Position numbers and translations under genes: made by a program
NCBI RefSeq assembly: GCF_900230195.1
Contig: NZ_OCNE01000002.1
Location: 124,001 to 188,000, forward strand
Length of the DNA stretch: 64,000 nt
Reading direction: 5' to 3'
Origin: Streptomyces zhaozhouensis
GTDB taxonomy: Bacteria > Actinomycetota > Actinomycetes > Streptomycetales > Streptomycetaceae
The notes under the pieces: generated by a model
What the model saw: the letters and a program-made list of their open reading frames with translations, nothing else
Database searches by the model: none
What the model was told of the DNA's origin: nothing
In this document: positions 59,787-64,000 of the stretch, in pieces
Numbering within the stretch: position 1 is the first letter of the stretch
Layout: each line of letters starts with the position of its first letter

Positions 59787-60602
59787 GTGAAGCGTTCCCA
59801 GCGTCGTACCCTGGCCGCCGTGGCGGCCGGCGCCGTTTCCCTGCCCGCACTGCTGCTGGCCACGGCACCGGCGGCACAGGCAGCGGGGCTGCCGATCGCT
59901 CCGATCGGCTCGATGGGCGAACTGCCCTACTGCGGAGACGTCCAGGACTCCGACGTCTCGGTCTGGCTGGAGGGCGTCCCGCAGGAAGGGGTCTCTCCCA
60001 CGGAGTGGACCGAGTTCACCTTCACCGTCACCAACGGCGGCGAGGAGTCGGTCAGCGACGTCTACGCCAAGCTTGAGGGCTGGTACAACGCGTCGGACGG
60101 CTCCGACGCCGCGTTCCCGTTCGACCTTCAGTGGAACGTGGACGGCGAGTGGCGCGCCGTGCCGTTCGAGAGCGACAGCGCCGACGGCCACTTCGGCCTG
60201 ATCGAGGAGCTGGCGCCGGGCGAGACCGCCGAGGCCCAGATCCGCACGCGCGCCGACCAGGACCGGCCGGGCTGGTTCGAGGCGTGGGCCAGCGTGCGTC
60301 ACTACGACGAGGAGATCGCCGAGACCTGCTACCGCGGCGAGGACGAGGTCGAGTGGGCGCTGATCGCCGAGGGTGGGGAGGCCCCCGGCGAGGAGACCCC
60401 CAGCGAGGAGGAGCCGGCGGAGCCCGGCGCGGTGGCCCCGGTCGACGAGCCCGGCTCGCCGGCCCCGCAGGGTGACACCGAGGAGCCGGCGCTGGCGGCG
60501 ACCGGCGGCTCGTCCGCCACGCCCGTCGTCGCCGGCGTCGGCGGCGCGGTGCTGGTCGCCGGGGGTGGCGCGGTGCTGCTGGCCCGCCGCGCCCGCGCCT
60601 GA
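59787..60602 (+). CDS. LAxTG-anchored surface protein
   Basis: 271 aa from a GTG, with GAGGAG upstream. Sec signal MKRSQRRTLAAVAAGAVSLPALLLATAPAAQA (cut after AQA, given here in parts: basic start, hydrophobic core, AQA). A beta-rich domain of about 160 residues holds two cysteines, then a Glu/Pro-rich wall-spanning stalk, then LAATG at about residues 233-237, a hydrophobic helix and the tail RRARA. LAxTG is the sorting motif of class E sortases in actinobacteria, so the protein is probably covalently attached to peptidoglycan. Function unknown. Confidence 0.88.
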   Translation: MKRSQRRTLAAVAAGAVSLPALLLATAPAAQAAGLPIAPIGSMGELPYCGDVQDSDVSVWLEGVPQEGVSPTEWTEFTFTVTNGGEESVSDVYAKLEGWYNASDGSDAAFPFDLQWNVDGEWRAVPFESDSADGHFGLIEELAPGETAEAQIRTRADQDRPGWFEAWASVRHYDEEIAETCYRGEDEVEWALIAEGGEAPGEETPSEEEPAEPGAVAPVDEPGSPAPQGDTEEPALAATGGSSATPVVAGVGGAVLVAGGGAVLLARRARA

Positions 60603-60646
60603 CGCGTCCCCCCGCGCACGGCGGCCTCCGCCGGGCGCGACCTTGA

Positions 60647-60682
60647 CGAGGGCCGTACCCGCGTTCCGGGGTACGGCCCTCG
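60647..60682 (+). terminator. Terminator after the surface-protein gene
   Basis: 14-bp perfect stem cgagggccgtaccc (60647-60660) / gggtacggccctcg (60669-60682), 8-nt loop, 44 bp after the stop codon. Confidence 0.85.
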
Positions 60683-60884
60683 CCGTTCGTCCAGGGTCCC
60701 GACGCCGACTCGGCACACGCGGGCGGGGCGGCCGGGTGGCGCGGTCGGGTGGTGCGGGGCGGCTGCGCGGGCGGGCGGGGCGGTCGGGGTGGGGCGGTCG
60801 GGGTGGGGCCGGGCCGCGCGGGGGCGTGGGAACCGTTTCGCGCGCCCGCCCGGCCGGTCAGGAGCGACGGCGGGGCGTGGCCGG

Positions 60885-61301
60885 TCAGGAGCGGCGGAGC
60901 CTGGCCGCGACTCCGGCCCGCCACTCGGCGATGACCGCCTCCTCGTCGAACGGCGCCACATTGACCGGCGGCCCTTCCAGGGAATCGCGCAGCCCGCGCC
61001 TGATCCGCTCGTTGGCCCGCGCCACGATCCGCCGCGCCGCCCGCTCGGTCGGCGCGGCCAGCGCCGCGGCACGGGCGTCCTCGGCCTCCTTGCGCAGCAG
61101 CAGGCTGGGCGGCATGACGGACAGGTCCTCCCTGGCCATCTTCTCGCGCACCCACCACAGCTCGTCATAGGGCTCGGACGCGTGCGGCAGCGGCTTGCCC
61201 GCACCGGGGAGATCGCGGAACTCGCCGCGCTCCTCGGCCTCCCGGATCTGCTTGTCCACCCAGGACTCGAAGGTCGTCCCCGGCGGCTTCCGTTCGGTCA
61301 T
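60885..61301 (-). CDS. DUF1992 (DnaJ-homologue subfamily C28 conserved domain) protein
   Basis: 138 aa. The characteristic block is ESWVDKQIREAEERGEFRDLPGAGKPLPHASEPYDELWWVREKMAREDLS, with LPGAGKPL as the signature, followed by PPSLLLRKEAEDARAAALAAPTERAARRIVARANERIRRGL. Soluble. Function in bacteria is not established. Monocistronic, ATG at 61301. Confidence 0.93.
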   Translation of the reverse strand: MTERKPPGTTFESWVDKQIREAEERGEFRDLPGAGKPLPHASEPYDELWWVREKMAREDLSVMPPSLLLRKEAEDARAAALAAPTERAARRIVARANERIRRGLRDSLEGPPVNVAPFDEEAVIAEWRAGVAARLRRS

Positions 61302-61433
61302 CCTCGCCTCCCGGTGCTCTCCCCGTTCCATTCTTCCACGGGCGGACCGCCCCGGTCGGGGCTGCGGAGGGGATGGAGAAGCGCGGGCGGCCCGGGGGTA
61401 CCGCCGGGCAGGAGGGACATTTAGGATGGCGGC

Positions 61434-61517
61434 GTGTTCGCACCAGGTCGCCTTCTCTGCCTCGCGCTCTTCGCGGGGTCGGCCTGCTGTGTCGATGACG
61501 GCCTCTGTCGCCGCTGA
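61434..61517 (+). CDS. Cysteine-rich 27-aa leader peptide before the sulfur transporter
   Basis: GTG at 61434 with AGGA about 9 nt upstream, TGA ending at 61517. It encodes 27 residues with four cysteines, ending ACCVDDGLCRR. It lies 137 bp upstream of a YeeE/TsuA-type transporter. Small cysteine-rich uORFs that regulate sulfur genes by ribosome stalling at Cys codons are known in actinobacteria, so cysteine-responsive attenuation is a good guess. An overlapping frame from the ATG at 61426 is the alternative. Confidence 0.5.
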   Translation: MFAPGRLLCLALFAGSACCVDDGLCRR

Positions 61518-61654
61518 CCGCGTTCTGCCGCCCCTTCCGCACGCCCCCGCCGGCACACCGACGTGCCGTGCCGCTCCGCGTGACCGCTCCCCTCCCGCAC
61601 ATCCCCGCACGGCCCGCCCGCCCCGGGCGCGTCCGTCCCCGTTGGAGAACACCC

Positions 61655-62956
61655 ATGACCACCGTCTCCCCGACTCCACCGCCCGCACCACGGGCCACGG
61701 CCGGGCCGGCCGTCTCCTGGCTGGCACCGGCGCCCACCCGGGTGCCGCCGCCCGAGGCGCCCGAGGCGCCGCCGGTGCGGCGCGGACCGCTGGCCTTCGC
61801 GCTGCTGCTCGGCGCCGGCCTCGACGCCTATGTCTTCGCCCGCCACGGCGCCAAGCCCGGCGTGCTCCTGCTCCTCGGGCTGGGCCTCGGCTTCGCGCTC
61901 TTCCACTCGCGGTTCGGCTTCACCTCCGCCTGGCGGCAGCTGATAGCCGTCGGCAACGGGGCCGGGCTGCGCGCCCACACCCTGCTGCTGGGCACGACCG
62001 CCACCCTCTTCGCGTTGATCATCGGCACCGGCAGCGGACTCTTCGGATCGGAACCCGCGCCCTCGGCCGGCTCGTTGGGGATCGGACTGCTGGTCGGCGC
62101 GTTCGTCTTCGCCATCGGAATGCAGCTCGGCGGCGCCTGCGCCTCCGGCACCCTCTTCGCGGTCGGCAGCGGACAGACGTCCATCGTGCTGACGCTCGGC
62201 GGGTTCATCCTCGGATCGACACTCATGGCCTGGCAGTTCGACCTGTGGAAGGACCTGCCGGCGTTCGACCCGGTGGTCCTCTCCGACCACGTCGGCTGGT
62301 TCGGCTCCTGGGGCATCACCCTGCTGGCCCTGGCCGGGATCTACGCCCTGACCCGCGCCATCCAGCGTCGCCGCACCCCGCCGCCCACCGGCGCGGTCCC
62401 GACGACGCGGGGGGCGGCCCGGCGCGCGCTGCGCGGCTCCTGGCCGCTGGCGGCCGGCGCGGTGGTGCTGGCGGTGCTGGGCGCGGGCGTGCTGCTGGTC
62501 TCGGGCGGGGCCTGGGGCGTGACCAGCGCGTTCGCGCTGTGGGGCAGCGAGCTGGTGGGCGTCCTCGGCGGACACCCGGAGAGCTGGAGCTTCTGGCAAC
62601 AGCCGGGCAACGCCGAGATGTTGGCCGGCCCGGTGCTCACCGACAAGAACAGCCTCACCGACATCGGCATCATGGTGGGCGCCGCCGTCGCCGCCTCGCT
62701 GGGCGGCACCTGGGCGCTGCACCGCGGGGTGCCGTGGCGCACCGGCGTGGCCGCCGTACTCGGCGGGGTGCTGATGGGGATCGGCGCCCGGCTCGCCGGC
62801 GGCTGCAACATCGGCGCCTACCTGGCGGGCATCGCCTCCGGCAGCCTGAGCGGCTGGCTGTGGGGCGCGACCGCGCTGCTGGGCACCTGGGCGGGGCTGC
62901 GGCTGCGGCCGCTCTTCGGCCTGGCCAACCCGAAGCCCAGCGACGGCGTCTGCTGA
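61655..62956 (+). CDS. YeeE/YedE (TsuA-like) sulfur-compound transporter
   Basis: 433 aa, ATG preceded by TTGGAG. After a Pro-rich cytoplasmic head come about nine to ten membrane segments in two repeats. Each repeat carries the conserved Cys motif: MQLGGACASGTLFAVGSGQ in the first and ARLAGGCNIGAYLAGIASGSLSGWLWG in the second, with HSRFGFTSAWRQL at the start. In TsuA such cysteines relay thiosulfate. No TusA/sulfurtransferase gene follows. The Cys-rich leader upstream supports a role in sulfur supply. Confidence 0.92.
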   Translation: MTTVSPTPPPAPRATAGPAVSWLAPAPTRVPPPEAPEAPPVRRGPLAFALLLGAGLDAYVFARHGAKPGVLLLLGLGLGFALFHSRFGFTSAWRQLIAVGNGAGLRAHTLLLGTTATLFALIIGTGSGLFGSEPAPSAGSLGIGLLVGAFVFAIGMQLGGACASGTLFAVGSGQTSIVLTLGGFILGSTLMAWQFDLWKDLPAFDPVVLSDHVGWFGSWGITLLALAGIYALTRAIQRRRTPPPTGAVPTTRGAARRALRGSWPLAAGAVVLAVLGAGVLLVSGGAWGVTSAFALWGSELVGVLGGHPESWSFWQQPGNAEMLAGPVLTDKNSLTDIGIMVGAAVAASLGGTWALHRGVPWRTGVAAVLGGVLMGIGARLAGGCNIGAYLAGIASGSLSGWLWGATALLGTWAGLRLRPLFGLANPKPSDGVC

Positions 62957-63470
62957 ACGCCTCCGCCAGGACCGGGGCTTCGAGGCCGTCGCACGCCGCG
63001 CGGCCCCGGTCGGCGCGGCGCGTCCGCGACTCCGCGACGACGATCTCGTCACCGGCCTCGAAGACCCCGCCGGGTGCGGCCCACCCGACTCCGAACCCGT
63101 CCCGCCGACATCCCTCCTCAACCCCGCGGTCAACGCGGACCGGATGGCGCTCCAGAAGCGCGAGGTCCATGCCGTTCCGTGCCTCTCGGGCGCCGTCGAG
63201 CACCCGCTGCTCCTCCGTGGGGCCGTCCCGACTCCCCGTCCACATGGTCGTACCCGAAGCCCTCGGGGAGGGGACTCCCGGGCCGGCCGGCGACCACCGC
63301 CTCGGGTGAGGGTGAAGGTGAGGGGCAGGGTGGGGACAGCTCGCCGGTCCCCCGGTCAGCGCCCTCGGCCACACCGGGGACGACCGCGCCGCGTGGGCGC
63401 CCTCCCGGCCCTCGACTCGGTGGACACTTAGTACTTTTACGCCCGGTCGAGGAGGGTGTTGGATGGGCCC
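62957..63470. other. 514-bp gap, nothing firmly identified
   Basis: A minus-strand frame stays open through this gap and on into the transporter gene in antisense, but I find no start, domain or ribosome binding site to support it. AT-richer sequence at 63420-63445 (cttagtacttttac) probably holds the promoter of the next gene. Confidence 0.4.
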
Positions 63471-64000
63471 ATGCAGGACCAGCCGGCAATCTCGCTCACC
63501 GAGGCGGACCGCGAGGCGTTGCGCGCCTGGGCCGCGGGCCGGCCGGAGCGCGAGGTGCGTGCGCGGATCGTGAGGGACGCCGCCGACGGCGTCTCCGTCT
63601 CGGACAGCGCCAGGGCGCTGCGCGTCTCCCGCCCGACGGTGTCCTCCTGGCGCCGCCGCTACGCGGAGAACGGGCTCGCCGGACTCGCGCACCGTCCGCG
63701 CAGCGGGCGACCGCCGCGTATCGACGAGGCCGACGTCGTGGCCGCGACGCTCGCCGGTCCGCCGGCGCCGCGCCGCGCCTGGTCGGCGCGGGCGCTCGCG
63801 GACCACCTGGGCATCTCCCACACCGCGCTGGGTGCCGTGTGGCGCCGCTGGGGCGTGGACGGGGAATCCCATACGCCCCTCACCCTGCCCACCAACCCCC
63901 CACTGACCTGCCGACGGCCGCTGCTTCTCGGACTGTGGTCCCACGGGCGGGCGGTCGCGCTGGTGATCGCCGAGGCGCCGACCGGACCGCAGTGGACGGG
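63471..64000 (+). CDS. IS630-transposase-like HTH protein, cut by the window end
   Basis: Partial: 176 codons from the ATG at 63471, no stop before the window ends. Residues 15-120 are two helix-turn-helix units as in IS630/Tc1 transposases: DGVSVSDSARALRVSRPTVSSWRRRYAENGLAGLAHRPRSGRPP and ARALADHLGISHTALGAVWRRWGV. Where the DDE catalytic domain should open with a VxxVDEK-type Asp, this protein has RAVALVIAEAP, lacking it. The chain also looks shortened before that point. A domesticated or decayed transposase is likely. GAGGAGGG lies 14 nt upstream. Confidence 0.7.
   Translation, partial: MQDQPAISLTEADREALRAWAAGRPEREVRARIVRDAADGVSVSDSARALRVSRPTVSSWRRRYAENGLAGLAHRPRSGRPPRIDEADVVAATLAGPPAPRRAWSARALADHLGISHTALGAVWRRWGVDGESHTPLTLPTNPPLTCRRPLLLGLWSHGRAVALVIAEAPTGPQWT

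Noticed and set aside
62670..63944. 424-aa minus-strand frame near the window end
   Set aside because: It runs antisense through the end of the TsuA-like gene and through the HTH gene; composition is Arg/Gly-rich.

Overview
The window is from a high-GC actinobacterium, almost certainly a Streptomyces or close relative. Codon third positions are nearly all G/C, many starts are GTG, and the regulators, LAxTG surface protein, Tat signals, F420-type reductase and the GCGCAGTTCCCCGCG intergenic hairpins are all typical of that group. There is no rRNA operon, CRISPR array or intact insertion sequence. Two tRNA genes lie near 17.0-17.3 kb. The layout looks like accessory chromosome: many short operons, each paired with its own MarR, MerR, TetR, IclR or two-component regulator.

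0-18 kb: a secreted aldose epimerase, a stand-alone condensation-domain protein, a PIN/antitoxin pair, two MerR-type regulators around a DoxX-like protein and an MFS exporter, a tautomerase/MarR divergent pair, a Tat-exported PHP-domain protein, a GH51 arabinofuranosidase, an MDR oxidoreductase, an SMP-30 lactonase with its IclR regulator, tRNA-Asn, a CAU tRNA and a lipoprotein.

18.3-25.6 kb: an aromatic-compound catabolic island. It has an AAHS-type transporter, a MarR regulator, a flavin reductase plus HpaB-type monooxygenase, and a convergent operon of a signal-less binding-protein-fold protein, a nitrilase-superfamily enzyme, a DUF2848 protein and a cupin. Three promoters in the island carry the same 7-5-7 inverted repeat (CTTAAGT-N5-ACTTAAG type), so it is probably one regulon.

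26.5-39 kb: a recombinase-tail-like HTH protein is followed by the most interesting locus. A tight minus-strand operon encodes RibB, a PlsC acyltransferase with a TPR-like tail, an unknown 196-aa protein, a ketoreductase (SDR), an SRPBCC protein, an unannotated 55-aa protein, FabH, ACP and FabF. A divergent MarR regulator follows, and beyond it an MMPL exporter whose upstream region shares a 44-bp element with the ribB promoter. I read this as a small uncharacterised fatty-acyl/polyketide-type biosynthesis and export system.

39-64 kb: an RDD membrane protein, an RHS/YD-repeat protein with no toxin tip, an F420-type reductase and TetR sharing a double operator, an orphan tryptophan halogenase, an MFS transporter, a GlxA-type regulator, a two-component system, a sugar ABC importer without its ATPase, a DinB-like protein, an alpha/beta hydrolase, a MarR/DHA2 exporter pair around a 67-bp concentric palindrome, a LAxTG surface protein, a DUF1992 protein, and a YeeE/TsuA-type sulfur transporter preceded by a cysteine-rich leader peptide. 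The window ends inside a gene resembling the N-terminal half of IS630-family transposases.
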